DNA of 64,000 nucleotides from Acidovorax sp. NCPPB 3576 (GCF_028473605.1 NZ_CP097267.1:4022501-4086500), one strand, 5' to 3'. Positions 31,020 to 41,187 are shown, counted from the first letter of the stretch. Notes: a model not told the origin generated them from the letters alone. Numbers and translations are program-made.

Positions 31020-31301
31020 TCAGCGCCAGCCGCGCAGCAGCACCCACTGCGCGGTCGCGCAGCCCACCGCCAGCGCCGCGTAGGTGAGCATCTTTCCGTC
31101 GCGCCCCCACCACGCCAGCCCGGCCGCAAGGATGAGGCAGCCCACGCCGAACTGCACGGCCATCTGGGCGAGCGTTCCGTGCGCGGCCGCCCGCTTTCGC
31201 AGGAAGACCTTGCAGCCGGCGACCAGCAGCAGCGCCACGGCGAACGCGGGCAGCACGAAATTCAGCAGATGGTTGACGGCGGACAAAGCACCCATGGACA
31301 T
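31020..31301 (-). CDS. Small conserved-type inner-membrane protein, unknown function
   Basis: 93 aa from MSMGALSAVNHLLNFV (31301); a second ATG lies two codons in. Three hydrophobic helices are visible: 9-31 (LLNFVLPAFAVALLLVAGC), 46-63 (AVQFGVGCLILAAGLAWW) and 70-87. Arg/Lys clusters (VFLRKRAAAH) would sit on the cytosolic side. I do not recognise a characterised family. It is divergent from hemA, whose -10 lies about 55 bp away, and convergent with the LysE gene (27-bp gap). Confidence 0.65.
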   Translation of the reverse strand: MSMGALSAVNHLLNFVLPAFAVALLLVAGCKVFLRKRAAAHGTLAQMAVQFGVGCLILAAGLAWWGRDGKMLTYAALAVGCATAQWVLLRGWR

Positions 31302-31354
31302 GACCCAGATCAAGACTATTACAGGCATAGCCCCCGGTATGGGGCCGGCAATTT

Positions 31355-31360
31355 TATAAT
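31355..31360 (+). promoter_or_regulatory. Consensus -10 element 8 nt before the hemA start
   Basis: TATAAT at 31355-31360. Transcription would begin at about 31367-31369, on the ATG itself, and there is no Shine-Dalgarno before the ATG. The -35 region is poor. Confidence 0.55.
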
Positions 31361-31368
31361 CGCGGCTT

Positions 31369-32667
31369 ATGGCAGTCTGGGCCCTTGGCATCAACCACAC
31401 GACCGCGCCGCTCGATCTGCGCGGTCGTTTTGCGTTCGCGCTCGATCAGATCGCGCCGACGCTGCAGGGTTTGCGCCAGTCGCTGGGCGGCGCGAGCCGC
31501 CACCCCAGCGTCGAGACGGCCATCATCTCCACCTGCAACCGCACCGAAATCTACTGCGCCGGCAGCGAGTCCGCGCTGGACCACACGCTGGGCTGGCTCG
31601 CCGAAAGCGGCGGCGTCAGCCCCGCACTGCTGCGATCGCACTCCTATTCCCTGGAAGACGGTCTGGTCGCCCGCCATGCCTTCCGCGTGGCCAGCGGGCT
31701 CGATTCCATGGTGCTGGGCGAGGCGCAGATCCTCGGCCAGATGAAGGACGCCGTGCGCGCCGCCGAGACCGCCGGCGCGCTGGGCACCACGCTCAACCAG
31801 CTCTTTCAGCGCAGCTTCGCCGTCGCCAAGGAAGTGCGCACCAGCACCGAGATCGGCGCCCACAGCATCAGCATGGCTGCCGCGGCCGTGCGGCTGGCCG
31901 GCCAGTTGTTCGAAGACCTGTCCGAGATCCGCGTGCTGTTCGTCGGCGCGGGCGAGATGATCGAGCTGGCCGCCACCCACTTCGCCGCCAAGAACCCCAA
32001 GGCCATCGCCGTGGCCAACCGCACGCTGGAGCGCGGCGAGAAACTCGCCACGCGCTTCGGCGGCGAGGTCATGCGCCTGGCCGACCTGCCCGACCGCCTG
32101 CACGAGTTCGACGCCGTGGTGAGCTGCACCGCCAGCAGCCTGCCCATCATCGGCCTGGGCGCCGTGGAGCGCGCCCTGAAAAAGCGGCGCCACCGCCCCA
32201 TGTTCATGGTCGATCTGGCCGTGCCGCGCGACATCGAGCCCGAGGTCAAGGCGCTGGAGGACATCTACCTCTACACCGTGGACGACCTGGCCGGCGTGGT
32301 GCAGACCGCCCAGGCCCACCGCCAGGCCGCCGTGGCCCAGGCCGAGGCCATCATCGACGCGGGCGTGCAGAGCTTCATGCACTGGATGGACCAGCGCAGC
32401 CCCACCGGCGGCGTGGTGCCGCTGATCCAGCAGCTCAACGCCCAGACCGACGAATGGCGCGCGCTGGAGATCGCCCGCGCCAAGAAACTCCTGGCCAAGG
32501 GCGAGGACATGGATGCGGTGCTGGAAGCCCTGTCGCGCGGCCTCACGCAGAAGATGCTGCACGGCACCCTGGCCGAGCTGCGGGCCGGCGACGCCGAGAC
32601 GCGCGCCCAGACGGCCCAGACCGTCTCGCGCCTGTTCCTGCGCTCGCAAAGCAAAACCGGCCTGTAG
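31369..32667 (+). CDS. hemA: Glutamyl-tRNA reductase
   Basis: 432 aa. N-terminal catalytic domain with the nucleophile Cys in [10 protein letters not shown] (about residue 51-60) and [23 protein letters not shown]-binding domain with [17 protein letters not shown] (about 190); C-terminal dimerisation helices. It reduces Glu-tRNA to glutamate-1-semialdehyde, the committed step of haem synthesis by the C5 route. Length fits the family (418 in E. coli). hemA upstream of prfA and prmC is a conserved order in proteobacteria. Confidence 0.96.
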   Translation: MAVWALGINHTTAPLDLRGRFAFALDQIAPTLQGLRQSLGGASRHPSVETAIISTCNRTEIYCAGSESALDHTLGWLAESGGVSPALLRSHSYSLEDGLVARHAFRVASGLDSMVLGEAQILGQMKDAVRAAETAGALGTTLNQLFQRSFAVAKEVRTSTEIGAHSISMAAAAVRLAGQLFEDLSEIRVLFVGAGEMIELAATHFAAKNPKAIAVANRTLERGEKLATRFGGEVMRLADLPDRLHEFDAVVSCTASSLPIIGLGAVERALKKRRHRPMFMVDLAVPRDIEPEVKALEDIYLYTVDDLAGVVQTAQAHRQAAVAQAEAIIDAGVQSFMHWMDQRSPTGGVVPLIQQLNAQTDEWRALEIARAKKLLAKGEDMDAVLEALSRGLTQKMLHGTLAELRAGDAETRAQTAQTVSRLFLRSQSKTGL

Positions 32668-32698
32668 CGACGCGGCTGCGCGGCCTTTGGGCCAAAAA

Positions 32699-32748
32699 CG
32701 CCTCCAGCGCTTATCTCCCTAGCGCGATCAGCTACAAAAATCGTAGCA
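32699..32748 (-). repeat. 50-bp IR-spacer-box repeat, copy C
   Basis: Read on the minus strand: IR TGCTACGATTTTTGTAGCT (32748-32730), 19-nt spacer with CTAG, box GCGCTGGAGGCG (32710-32699). It fills the hemA-prfA gap, ending 18 nt before the prfA start codon. Confidence 0.83.
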
Positions 32749-32766
32749 AACTCTTTTCCCCCGACG

Positions 32767-33849
32767 ATGAAGCCCTTTCTCAGAACCCAGCTCGAGCGCT
32801 ATGCGCTGCGCCTGCAAGAACTCGACTTCCTGCTCTCGCGCGAGGACATCATGTCCGACATGGCGCAGTACCGCACCATCTCCCGCGAGCATGCCGAGGT
32901 CACGCAGATCGCCGGCCGCTACGCCCGCCACCAGCAGCGCGAGGCGGATCTGGCCGGTGCGCGCGAGATGCTCGCCGACCCCGACATGGCCGAGATGGCG
33001 CAGGAGGAGATCGCCGCCTCGGAAGCCGAACTGGTGCAGCTCGAAGAAGAACTTCAGCGCCTGCTGCTGCCCAAGGACCCCGACGACGCCCGCAATGCCT
33101 TCCTCGAAATCCGCGCGGGCACGGGCGGCGACGAGTCGGCCCTGTTCGCGGGCGACCTGGCGCGCATGTACACCCGCTACGCCGCCAACGTGGGCTGGAA
33201 GATCGAGATCCTGAGCGCCAACGAGAACGAGATCGGCGGCTACAAGGAAGTGGTGCTGCGCGTGGAGGCCGACGGCGCCTATGGCGCGCTGCGCTTCGAA
33301 TCCGGCGGCCACCGCGTGCAGCGCGTGCCCGCCACCGAAACGCAGGGCCGCATCCACACCAGCGCCTGCACCGTGGCCGTGATGCCCGAGCCCGACGAGC
33401 ACCAGGCCATCACCCTGAACCCCGCCGACCTGCGCATCGACACCTTCCGCGCCAGCGGCGCGGGCGGCCAGCACATCAACAAGACCGACTCGGCCGTGCG
33501 CGTGGTCCACCTGCCCACCGGCATCGTGGCCGAATGCCAGGACGGGCGCAGCCAGCACAGCAACAAGGCCAAGGCCCTGCAGGTGCTGCAGGCGCGCATC
33601 CAGGAAAAGGAACGCAGCGAGCGCGCCGCCAAGGAGGCCGCCCTGCGCAAGGGCCTGATCGGCTCGGGCGACCGCAGCGACCGCATCCGCACCTACAACT
33701 TCCCGCAGGGGCGCCTGACCGACCACCGCATCAACCTCACCCTCTACAAGCTGCTGGCCATCATGGAAGGCGACCTCGCCGACGTGCTGGACGCCCTGCG
33801 CCACGCGCGCGAGGCCGAGCAACTGGCCGAGCTGGAAACCACCGCCTGA
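32767..33849 (+). CDS. prfA: Peptide chain release factor 1
   Basis: 360 aa, as E. coli RF1. The stop-codon recognition tripeptide PAT is in [14 protein letters not shown] (about 184-197) and the catalytic GGQ in [16 protein letters not shown] (about 235). It recognises UAA and UAG and triggers peptide release. PrmC, encoded next, methylates the GGQ glutamine, so substrate and enzyme are adjacent. Start ATG 32767 gives the standard N-terminus. Confidence 0.97.
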   Translation: MKPFLRTQLERYALRLQELDFLLSREDIMSDMAQYRTISREHAEVTQIAGRYARHQQREADLAGAREMLADPDMAEMAQEEIAASEAELVQLEEELQRLLLPKDPDDARNAFLEIRAGTGGDESALFAGDLARMYTRYAANVGWKIEILSANENEIGGYKEVVLRVEADGAYGALRFESGGHRVQRVPATETQGRIHTSACTVAVMPEPDEHQAITLNPADLRIDTFRASGAGGQHINKTDSAVRVVHLPTGIVAECQDGRSQHSNKAKALQVLQARIQEKERSERAAKEAALRKGLIGSGDRSDRIRTYNFPQGRLTDHRINLTLYKLLAIMEGDLADVLDALRHAREAEQLAELETTA

Positions 33850-33891
33850 ACCGATCCAGCCCCCGCGTTGTGAAGGTTTTTGAGCAGAATC

Positions 33892-33941
33892 GCCCTCATG
33901 CCGCCGGATTCATTGCCTCGGATGCTATTGATTTCATAGTG
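33892..33941 (-). repeat. Degenerate 50-bp repeat, copy E, carrying the prmC start
   Basis: The AT-rich part TGCTATTGATTTCATAGTG (33923-33941) keeps most of the palindrome (GCTAT / ATAG). At the expected distance the box is only about 7 of 12 matches. Its last three bases are the probable GTG start codon of prmC. Confidence 0.45.
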
Positions 33942-34784
33942 AACACTTCGACGACCCTTGCCCAGGCCGTGTCCCAGGCCCACCGCCTGGGGCTGGCGCG
34001 CATCGATGCGCAACTGCTGCTGCTGCACGCTCTCGGCCGCCCCGACGCCGGCCGCGCCTGGCTCCTCGCGCACGACACCGACGCCCTGCCCCTGCCGACG
34101 CTGGCCGCCTTCCTTGCCCTGTGCCAGCGCCGTGCCGCCGGCGAGCCGGTGGCTTATTTGACTGGCCGCAAGGAGTTCTACGGACTGGCGCTGCAGGTCG
34201 ATGCGCGGGTGCTCGACCCGCGTCCGGACACCGAAACCCTGGTGGACTGGGCCCTGCAGGTGCTGGAGCCCGTCACCGCCCCGCGCGTGATCGACCTGGG
34301 CACGGGCAGCGGCGCCATCGCCCTTGCGCTGCAGCACCAGCGGCCCGATGCGCAGGTGCTGGCGGTCGATGCCAGCGCCCAGGCGCTGGACGTCGCACGG
34401 GCCAACGCCGGTCGGCTGGGCCTGCCGGTGCGGTTCGCCACGGGCGACTGGCTCGCGGGCCTGGAGGACAGCGCGGTGTTCGACACCATCGTCTCCAATC
34501 CGCCCTACATCGCGGCGGACGACCCGCACTTGGCCGCGCTCACCCACGAGCCCCTGAACGCCCTGGCCAGCGGTGCGGATGGGCTGGACGACATCCGCAC
34601 CATTTCGGGGCAGTCGATCTCCCATCTGGTGCCGGGTGGCTGGCTGCTGCTGGAACACGGCTGGGACCAGGCCGAGGCCGTGCAGGCGCTGCTGCGCCAA
34701 GCCGGCTTCAACCAGGTGCAAAGCCGCACCGATTTGGCCGGGCATGCGCGCTGCACCGGGGGCCGCCGCCCGCCCGCGCCGTGA
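33939..34784 (+). CDS. prmC: Release factor glutamine methyltransferase
   Basis: 281 aa from GTG 33939. N-terminal helical substrate domain (1-85), SAM motif VIDLGTGSGAIALAL (about 112-126) and the active-site motif VSNPPYIAADD (about 185), which holds the glutamine side chain. It N5-methylates the GGQ glutamine of RF1 and RF2. E. coli PrmC is 277 aa. There is no clear Shine-Dalgarno, and the start lies inside a decayed repeat; an upstream in-frame extension exists but would not add conserved sequence. Confidence 0.93.
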   Translation: MNTSTTLAQAVSQAHRLGLARIDAQLLLLHALGRPDAGRAWLLAHDTDALPLPTLAAFLALCQRRAAGEPVAYLTGRKEFYGLALQVDARVLDPRPDTETLVDWALQVLEPVTAPRVIDLGTGSGAIALALQHQRPDAQVLAVDASAQALDVARANAGRLGLPVRFATGDWLAGLEDSAVFDTIVSNPPYIAADDPHLAALTHEPLNALASGADGLDDIRTISGQSISHLVPGGWLLLEHGWDQAEAVQALLRQAGFNQVQSRTDLAGHARCTGGRRPPAP

Positions 34785-34920
34785 TTCGGCCAACGGGCAC
34801 TGGATAAGCACCCGCAGCGCCCCCATGTGGAGCCTGATCACCGCAGCGCCCACGGGCCTTCGCCGACAGTGAAATAATCACGCCTTGCCGCCGATCCACG
34901 GCCACTTCCAGGAGCAACCC

Positions 34921-35247
34921 ATGAGCGACACCCAGCAACGCATCGACGCCCTCGTCAAATCCAACGACATCCTGCTGTTCATGAAAGGCAGCGCGAGCTT
35001 TCCGATGTGCGGCTTCTCGGGCCGTGCCATCCAGCTCCTGAAGGCCTGCGGCGTGGACCCCAAGAGCGTGGCCACCGTGAACGTGCTGGACGACGCGGAA
35101 ATCCGCCAGGGCATCAAGGAATACAGCAGCTGGCCCACCATCCCGCAGCTCTACGTGAAGGGCGAATTCATCGGCGGCTCGGACATCATGATGGAGATGT
35201 ACGAGTCGGGCGAACTCAAGCAGGTGTTGGGCACGCAAGGCGAGTGA
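34921..35247 (+). CDS. grxD: Monothiol glutaredoxin, Grx4 family
   Basis: 108 aa. CGFS active site (FPMCGFSGRAIQLL, about 27-40), the WPTIPQLYVKGEFIGGSDI stretch (about 73-91) for glutathione binding, and LFMKGS at the start. These proteins carry [2Fe-2S] clusters with BolA partners and deliver them in Fe-S assembly and iron sensing. CAGGAG lies 6-7 nt before the ATG. An AATAAT -10-like element sits at 34873-34878. Follows prmC with its own terminator downstream. Confidence 0.95.
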   Translation: MSDTQQRIDALVKSNDILLFMKGSASFPMCGFSGRAIQLLKACGVDPKSVATVNVLDDAEIRQGIKEYSSWPTIPQLYVKGEFIGGSDIMMEMYESGELKQVLGTQGE

Positions 35248-35279
35248 CGTCCGCGGCCTTCACGGGCTGCATCGACCGC

Positions 35280-35302
35280 AGGCCGCTTTCGGGCGGCCTT
35301 TT
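35280..35302 (+). terminator. Rho-independent terminator after grxD
   Basis: Seven-bp GC stem AGGCCGC / GCGGCCT with a 6-nt loop (TTTCGG), followed by TTTT, 32 nt past the grxD stop. Confidence 0.75.
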
Positions 35303-35405
35303 GCATGGGAACAACAAGGCCGGGTTGACGGGGTTTTTCCGCCGTTGAGACCGGGCATGTTGTGTGCTTGAATGGGTGCGTGACTTCCTCACACAGGAGC
35401 GCGCC

Positions 35406-36413
35406 ATGACGACACACAGCCTTGTTCCGCAAACGCCGGCCTTGAGCCTGCCGGTGGCCCAGTTGCGCAACGTGTTCCACCCCTGCGACGTCGAGCGCAA
35501 GCTCACGCGGCTGCAGGACAGTGGCAGCCAGCGCGAATACGAAAATCTGCGCGCGGTGTACGAACGCATGCTGGAACGCGGGCCCGAACGCTTCCAGGTC
35601 AAGCCTTCCGGCGTGCCGGACATGGCCCACCTCTACGACCAGTTGCCCAACTTCACCGACGTCCTCGACGACGTGAAGCGCCACGTGGCCCTGGCGCAGG
35701 ACAGCCGCGACGGGCTCGAAGTCACGCCCATGCTGCTGCTGGGCCCGCCGGGCATCGGCAAGACCCACTTCGCGCGGCACCTGGCCGAGCTGCTGGGCAC
35801 CGGCATGAACCTCGTCCCCATGAGTTCGATGACCGCCGGCTGGCTGCTGTCGGGCTCGTCCTCGCAATGGAAGGGTGCGCGGCCCGGCAAGGTGTTCGAG
35901 GCGCTGGTGGAAGGCGAATACGCCAACCCCGTCATCGTCGTGGACGAGATCGACAAGGCCGCGAGCGACGCGCAGTACGACCCGCTGGGCGCGCTCTACG
36001 GCCTGCTGGAGCACGACACGGCGCAGAGCTTCACCGACGAATTCGCCGAGGTCGCCATCGACGCGAGCCAGGTCATCTGGATCACCACCGCCAACGACGA
36101 GCGCGGCATTCCCGACCCCATCCTCAACCGCATGAACGTGTTCGAGGTGCAGGCGCCCACGCCGGAGCAGGCCCGCGCCATTGCGCGCAATCTGTACCAG
36201 GGCATCCGCAACGGCCACGACTGGGGCCGCATGCTCGACCCCGAACCGCAGTCCGATGTGCTGGACCTGCTCGCGCAAATGCCACCGCGCGAAATGCGCC
36301 GCGCTCTGATGACCGGCTTCGGCAACGCGCGCCTGCAGCACCGCAGCGCGGTCGAAGTCGGCGACCTGCCGCGCAGCGCGGGCGGCAAATCGCGCATCGG
36401 CTTCCTGCAGTGA
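35406..36413 (+). CDS. Stand-alone AAA+ ATPase (Lon-like AAA module)
   Basis: 335 aa from ATG 35406 with AGGAG 6 nt upstream. After about 100 helical residues comes an AAA+ core: Walker A LLLGPPGIGKTHFARHL (about 117), Walker B NPVIVVDEIDKAAS (about 180), sensor-1 WITTANDERGIP and arginine-finger region PILNRMNVFEV. The small C-terminal lid follows (REMRRALMTGFGNARL). It resembles the ATPase part of Lon or MoxR-type remodelers but has no protease domain. No partner gene is adjacent; it stands alone between grxD and paeA. Likely a chaperone-type remodeler. Confidence 0.8.
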   Translation: MTTHSLVPQTPALSLPVAQLRNVFHPCDVERKLTRLQDSGSQREYENLRAVYERMLERGPERFQVKPSGVPDMAHLYDQLPNFTDVLDDVKRHVALAQDSRDGLEVTPMLLLGPPGIGKTHFARHLAELLGTGMNLVPMSSMTAGWLLSGSSSQWKGARPGKVFEALVEGEYANPVIVVDEIDKAASDAQYDPLGALYGLLEHDTAQSFTDEFAEVAIDASQVIWITTANDERGIPDPILNRMNVFEVQAPTPEQARAIARNLYQGIRNGHDWGRMLDPEPQSDVLDLLAQMPPREMRRALMTGFGNARLQHRSAVEVGDLPRSAGGKSRIGFLQ

Positions 36414-36538
36414 CCTGAAGACCGCCGCCCTCGCCGCCCGCACGCAGCCCATGCGTGCGGGCAGGCAGCGGCGTGCGGCGGGGCAGCTACACTCGGCACG
36501 CTGGCGCACGGCACGATCATGGCTGCGCCTGCCGTCCC

Positions 36539-37873
36539 ATGACCCTGTCCCAAAGTCTTTTTGTTATCGGCCTCCTCATCGTGGCCAGCGCGTTCTTCTC
36601 CATCGCGGAAATCTCCCTGGCGGCTTCGCGGCGCCTGCGCCTGCGCCAGATGGCCGACGAAGGTGACACGCGCGCCGACCGCGTCATGCGCATGCAGGAG
36701 CAGCCGGGCGACTATTTCACCGTGGTCCAGGTCGGCCAGAACGCCGTCGCCATCCTGGGCGGTATCGTGGGCGAGGGCGCACTCAGCCCCCATTTCACCG
36801 AACTGTTCGCCTACTGGCTCAGTAACGCGCGAGCGGAGACCGCGGGCTTCCTCGCGTCGTTCACCATCATCACTTCGCTGTTCATTCTGCTGGCCGACCT
36901 GTTCCCCAAGCGGCTGGGCATGGCGAATCCCGAGCGCCTGGCACTGCGCGTGTCGGCACCGATGAAGCTGCTGATGACCGTGCTGCGGCCCGTGGTGTGG
37001 CTGTACAGCCGCGGCGCGGACGTGCTGTTTCGCGTGCTGGGGCTGTCGTCGCTGCGGGACGACCGGGTCACCTCCGATGACATCCTGGCCATGATGGAAG
37101 CCGGCGCCCGCGCCGGCGTCCTGGCCGCGCGCGAGCAGCAGGTGATCGAGAACGTGTTCGAGCTGGACACGCGCACCGTCGGCAGCGCCATGTCGCAGCG
37201 CGACCGCATCGCCTACTTCCTGCGCGACGACCCCGACACGGTGATCCGCGCGCGCATCGCCGAAGAGCCGTTCTCGACCTATCCCGTGTGCGACGGCGAC
37301 ATCGACCACGTGGTCGGCTACGTGGACGCCAAGGACCTCTTTCAGCGCGTGCTGAACAACCAGCCCATTTCGCTGGCCGACGAAGGCCTGGTGCGCAAGG
37401 TGCTCATCGTGCCGGATCGGCTTTCGTTGTCCGAGGTGCTGGAGCAGTTCCGCCAGGTGCACGAAGACTTTGCGGTGATCGTGAACGAATACAGCCTGGT
37501 GGTGGGCGTCGTCACCCTGAACGACGTGATGAGCACCGTGATGGGCGACCTCGTCATGGGCCCGGCGGACGAAGAGCAGATCGTGCGGCGCGACGAGAAC
37601 TCCTGGCTCATCGACGGCGTGACGCCGGTCGAAGACGTGCTGCGCGCGTTGAACCTGGACGAACTGCCCCACGCCGAAGAATACGAAACGCTGGCCGGCT
37701 TCCTGATGGTGATGCTGCGCCGCGTGCCGCGGCGCACCGACAGCGTGAACTGGGGCGGCTACAAGTTCGAGGTGCTGGACGTGGACAGCTACCGCATCGA
37801 CCAGATCATGGTCTCGCGGCTACAGGATTCGAACGGCGCCCCCATCGCCGCCGCCGCTGCCAGCGGCATCTGA
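36539..37873 (+). CDS. paeA: PaeA/YtfL-type CNNM/HlyC-CorC family membrane protein
   Basis: 444 aa (E. coli PaeA, formerly YtfL, 447). N-terminal CNNM (DUF21) domain with membrane helices (LFVIGLLIVASAFFSIAEIS, PGDYFTVVQVGQNAVAILGG), then two CBS domains (about 200-330; IDHVVGYVDAKDL, VHEDFAVIVNEYSLVVGVVT) and a C-terminal CorC_HlyC domain (DSVNWGGYKFEVLDVDSYR). Close similarity runs along the whole length as far as I can recall the E. coli protein, which promotes cadaverine/putrescine export. Start MTLSQSLF; the upstream frame is non-conserved. Confidence 0.85.
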   Translation: MTLSQSLFVIGLLIVASAFFSIAEISLAASRRLRLRQMADEGDTRADRVMRMQEQPGDYFTVVQVGQNAVAILGGIVGEGALSPHFTELFAYWLSNARAETAGFLASFTIITSLFILLADLFPKRLGMANPERLALRVSAPMKLLMTVLRPVVWLYSRGADVLFRVLGLSSLRDDRVTSDDILAMMEAGARAGVLAAREQQVIENVFELDTRTVGSAMSQRDRIAYFLRDDPDTVIRARIAEEPFSTYPVCDGDIDHVVGYVDAKDLFQRVLNNQPISLADEGLVRKVLIVPDRLSLSEVLEQFRQVHEDFAVIVNEYSLVVGVVTLNDVMSTVMGDLVMGPADEEQIVRRDENSWLIDGVTPVEDVLRALNLDELPHAEEYETLAGFLMVMLRRVPRRTDSVNWGGYKFEVLDVDSYRIDQIMVSRLQDSNGAPIAAAAASGI

Positions 37874-37926
37874 AAACCCGGCCGACAAAGATTGGGACCG
37901 GCGCCCGGCACGGCCGCAAGGCTGGC

Positions 37927-38595
37927 TCAGGCGGCGGCGGTGGTGATTCGGTCCTGGAACGCCCAGTTGCGCTGCGCAGCGAACACCGCATCAGGGTACT
38001 GCGGCCGGCCGCGGCTGCCGTTGTAGCGGCCCAGCGTCATGAACAGATCGCCACGCTCCCGGTCCAGATAGTGGCGCAGGATCACGCAGCCAAACCGCAG
38101 GTTGGTCTGCATGTGGAACAGCTTGCCGGGATCGCCGTCGCCGATCACCCGCGTCCAGAACGGCATCACCTGCATGTAGCCACGCGCCCCGACGCTGGAC
38201 ACGGCGAACTTGCGGAACGCGCTCTCGACCTGCACCAGGCCCAGCACCAGCGACACGTCGAGCCCCGCCCGCTTGGATTCGTACCAGACGGTCTGCAGGA
38301 AGTCGCGGCGCACCTCCCACTCGGGCTTGCGGCGGCGCAGGCGGTCGCTCATGGTGCCCAGCCAGCGCAGGTACAGCAGGCGCGCTTCCGTCGTCCCGAA
38401 CTGGGGCTCAGGCGGCGCCTGGTTGAGAACGGCGGAACTCAAGGCGGTGCGAACGGAGTCGATCAGGGGCTCTTCCAGTTGGCCCCCGGCATGGGCGGCC
38501 TGGGGGGCCGCCAGCCAGGCCGCTGGACCGGCAGACAAAGACACCAGACAGGCTCGGCGCGAAACCGCCCCGCCCTCGCCTTTCATTGCACTCAT
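37927..38595 (-). CDS. Lytic transglycosylase, SLT domain
   Basis: 222 aa. Secretion signal with a twin-arginine-like start ([19 protein letters not shown], cleavage after AHA near residue 36). SLT domain about 95-200 with catalytic Glu in [20 protein letters not shown] and the GYMQVMPFW and LGRYNGSRG motifs. It cleaves the MurNAc-GlcNAc bond of peptidoglycan, forming 1,6-anhydro ends. The ATG overlaps the proS stop by four bases (38592-38595), so the two genes are coupled. A second in-frame ATG lies three codons later. Confidence 0.9.
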   Translation of the reverse strand: MSAMKGEGGAVSRRACLVSLSAGPAAWLAAPQAAHAGGQLEEPLIDSVRTALSSAVLNQAPPEPQFGTTEARLLYLRWLGTMSDRLRRRKPEWEVRRDFLQTVWYESKRAGLDVSLVLGLVQVESAFRKFAVSSVGARGYMQVMPFWTRVIGDGDPGKLFHMQTNLRFGCVILRHYLDRERGDLFMTLGRYNGSRGRPQYPDAVFAAQRNWAFQDRITTAAA

Positions 38596-40334
38596 GGTGT
38601 CAGCCGGCCCTGGATGTGCGCCAGGATGTCAGCCGTGGCCACCTTGGTCGCGGCGGTATCCCGGCGATGCTGGTACTCCAGTTGGCCTTCCTTGAGCCCA
38701 CGGTCGGAGATCACCACGCGATGGGGCACGCCGATCAACTCCCAGTCGGCGAACATCGCGCCCGGGCGCTCGCCCCGGTCGTCCAGCAGCACATCGACCC
38801 CCGCCGCCAGCAGATCAGCGTGGAGTTGTTCGGCAGCGGCCTTGACCTCAGCGCTGCGGTCCATGCCGATCGGGCATACCACCACCGTGAAAGGGGCGAT
38901 CGCATCGGGCCAGATGATGCCGCGGTCGTCGTGGTTCTGTTCGATGGCAGCGGCCGGCAGCCGGGTGATGCCGATGCCGTAGCAGCCCATCTCGAAGAAA
39001 GCGGGCTTGCCGTCTTCGCCCAGGAAAGTGGCATTCATGGCCTTGCTGTACTTCGTGCCGAGGTAGAACACATGGCCGACTTCGATGCCGCGCTCGATGG
39101 CGAGTTCCCCCTGGCCGTCGGGCGAACGATCCCCTGCCACGACATTGCGCAGATCGGCCACCACCTCGGGTTCGGGCAGATCGCGGCCCCAGTTCACGCC
39201 CGTCATGTGGCAATCGATTTCGTTGGCGCCACAGATCCAGTCGGCCATCACGGCCACTTCGCGGTCCACCACCAGCTTCACCGGCTTTTGCAGCTTCAGC
39301 GGGCCCAGGTAGCCCGGCTTGCAGCCGAAGTGGTCTTCGATCTCGCCCACGGTGGCGAAGCGGAAACCCGCCAGGCCAGGGACCTTGGACACCTTGATCT
39401 CGTTCATGTCATGGTCGCCACGCAGCAGCAGCAGCCAGACCTGCGTCTTGATGATCTCGCCGGTGTCGTTGGTCTCGTCGGTGGCCAGCACCAAGGACTT
39501 CACGGTGGTCTGCAGCGCCACGCCCAGCAGTTGGGCCACATCCGCGCAAGTGCTCTTGCCAGGCGTCGGCGTCTTGGCCAAGGCCTGGGTTGATGCCGGG
39601 CGGGGCCCTGCCGGGGCCAGCGCCTCGGCCTTTTCCATGTTCGCGGCGTAATCGCTCTGCGGGCAGTAAACGATCGCGTCTTCGCCCGTGGCGGCGATCA
39701 CCTGGAACTCTTCGCTCAGGTCGCCGCCAATGGCGCCGCTATCCGCGGCCACGGCACGGTAGGTCAAGCCGAAGCGGTCGAAAATACGCCGGTAGGCCTG
39801 GGCCATCACCTGGTAGCTGGCCTTGGCGGCATCCTGGTCGCGGTCGAAGGAATAGGCATCCTTCATGATGAACTCGCGGCCCCGCATCAGGCCGAAACGC
39901 GGGCGGCGCTCGTCGCGGAACTTGGTCTGGATCTGGTACAGGTTCTTGGGCAGTTGCTTGTAGCTGCGCAGCTCTTGGCGCGCGATGTCAGTGACCACTT
40001 CTTCGCTGGTCGGCTGGATCACGAAATCGCGCCCGTGGCGGTCCTGGATGCGCAGCAGCTCCGGCCCCATCTTGTCGAAGCGGCCGGTCTCCTGCCAGAA
40101 CTCCGCCGGCTGCACCACAGGCATGGCGACCTCGACGGCACCGGCCCGGTTCATCTCTTCCCGCACGATGGCCTCCACCTTGCGGATGACGCGCAGTCCC
40201 ATGGGCATGTAGTTGTAGATGCCCGCCCCCAGCTTCTTGATGAGGCCCGCCCGCGTCATGAGCTTGTGGCTGACCACTTCCGCATCGGCCGGGGCTTCCT
40301 TGAGGGTGGATACGAAGAATTGGGACGCTTTCAT
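38592..40334 (-). CDS. proS: Prolyl-tRNA synthetase
   Basis: 580 aa, class II, bacterial type with the editing insertion between motifs 2 and 3. Start at [20 protein letters not shown] matches the family. Motif 2 region [20 protein letters not shown], the insertion (about 230-400; editing-type residues in [12 protein letters not shown]), and motif 3 [17 protein letters not shown]. It charges tRNA-Pro; one tRNA-Pro is in this window. No Shine-Dalgarno is visible before the ATG. Diverges from rppH. Confidence 0.96.
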   Translation of the reverse strand: MKASQFFVSTLKEAPADAEVVSHKLMTRAGLIKKLGAGIYNYMPMGLRVIRKVEAIVREEMNRAGAVEVAMPVVQPAEFWQETGRFDKMGPELLRIQDRHGRDFVIQPTSEEVVTDIARQELRSYKQLPKNLYQIQTKFRDERRPRFGLMRGREFIMKDAYSFDRDQDAAKASYQVMAQAYRRIFDRFGLTYRAVAADSGAIGGDLSEEFQVIAATGEDAIVYCPQSDYAANMEKAEALAPAGPRPASTQALAKTPTPGKSTCADVAQLLGVALQTTVKSLVLATDETNDTGEIIKTQVWLLLLRGDHDMNEIKVSKVPGLAGFRFATVGEIEDHFGCKPGYLGPLKLQKPVKLVVDREVAVMADWICGANEIDCHMTGVNWGRDLPEPEVVADLRNVVAGDRSPDGQGELAIERGIEVGHVFYLGTKYSKAMNATFLGEDGKPAFFEMGCYGIGITRLPAAAIEQNHDDRGIIWPDAIAPFTVVVCPIGMDRSAEVKAAAEQLHADLLAAGVDVLLDDRGERPGAMFADWELIGVPHRVVISDRGLKEGQLEYQHRRDTAATKVATADILAHIQGRLTP

Positions 40335-40367
40335 TGGGGGGATTTCATGCAATTGCGCCCGGTCTGC

Positions 40368-40395
40368 TTGCTGCGCACAAGGCGCCGTGCATAAT
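40368..40395 (+). promoter_or_regulatory. Candidate sigma-70 promoter of rppH
   Basis: TTGCTG (40368-40373), 16-bp spacer, CATAAT (40390-40395). It predicts a start at about 40402 and a 24-nt leader before the rppH ATG. Confidence 0.5.
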
Positions 40396-40425
40396 GGTCA
40401 CAGTTTAAAAAATTGGGGTTAGATT

Positions 40426-41133
40426 ATGCTTGACCGGGACGGCTTTCGGCCGAACGTCGGCATCATCCTGCTCAACCAGAAAAACCAGGTGTTCTGGGGC
40501 AAGCGCATCCGCACCCACAGCTGGCAGTTCCCGCAGGGCGGCATCGATCGGGGGGAGACCCCCGAACAGGCAATGTACCGCGAACTGCACGAAGAAGTGG
40601 GATTGCAGCCGGGCCATGTGCGCGTGGTTGCCCGTACCAGGGACTGGTTGCGCTATGAGGTGCCTGACCGGTACATCCGCCGCGATGCGCGCGGACACTA
40701 CAAGGGCCAGAAGCAAATCTGGTATCTGCTGCAGTTGCTGGGCCATGACTGGGACCTGAACCTGCGCGCCACCAACCATCCCGAATTCGACGCCTGGCGT
40801 TGGAACGATTACTGGGTGCCGCTCGATGTGGTGGTGGAGTTCAAGCGCGGCGTGTATGAGATGGCGCTTACCGAGTTGGCACGTTTTCTGCCTCGCCACG
40901 AGCAACGCAATCGTTATTTGCGCAGCGGCATGCGGTCCCGTGAAGGCGAAGGCTTGCCCAGCGGCATGCCCATGCATCGCGCCGGCTCGTTGCTGGTCAG
41001 CCCAGGCATGGAAATGCCGCCTGGGGCCAGCTTCGACCCCGATCCTCAGAAGAGCAAAGCCCCTTCGGCACCCATGGAACAGGGAGCGGGAATTCCACTC
41101 TCGCCCACGCAGTTTTCGCCCAAGTTGGTCTAA
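40426..41133 (+). CDS. rppH: RNA pyrophosphohydrolase
   Basis: 235 aa. The first 160 residues match Rpp[21 protein letters not shown], Nudix box [22 protein letters not shown] (residues 38-59) and the C-terminal core [10 protein letters not shown]. It removes pyrophosphate from 5'-triphosphate RNA, which opens mRNA to RNase E decay. The extra 60-70 C-terminal residues (Pro/Gly/Met-rich) are not in the E. coli enzyme (176 aa) and look disordered. Diverges from proS; GGGG lies before the ATG. Confidence 0.93.
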   Translation: MLDRDGFRPNVGIILLNQKNQVFWGKRIRTHSWQFPQGGIDRGETPEQAMYRELHEEVGLQPGHVRVVARTRDWLRYEVPDRYIRRDARGHYKGQKQIWYLLQLLGHDWDLNLRATNHPEFDAWRWNDYWVPLDVVVEFKRGVYEMALTELARFLPRHEQRNRYLRSGMRSREGEGLPSGMPMHRAGSLLVSPGMEMPPGASFDPDPQKSKAPSAPMEQGAGIPLSPTQFSPKLV

Positions 41134-41187
41134 CACGCGCTGCTTTTTCTGCAAGGAAGGGCAAGCTTCAAGCCAGCGCCTGAGAAA

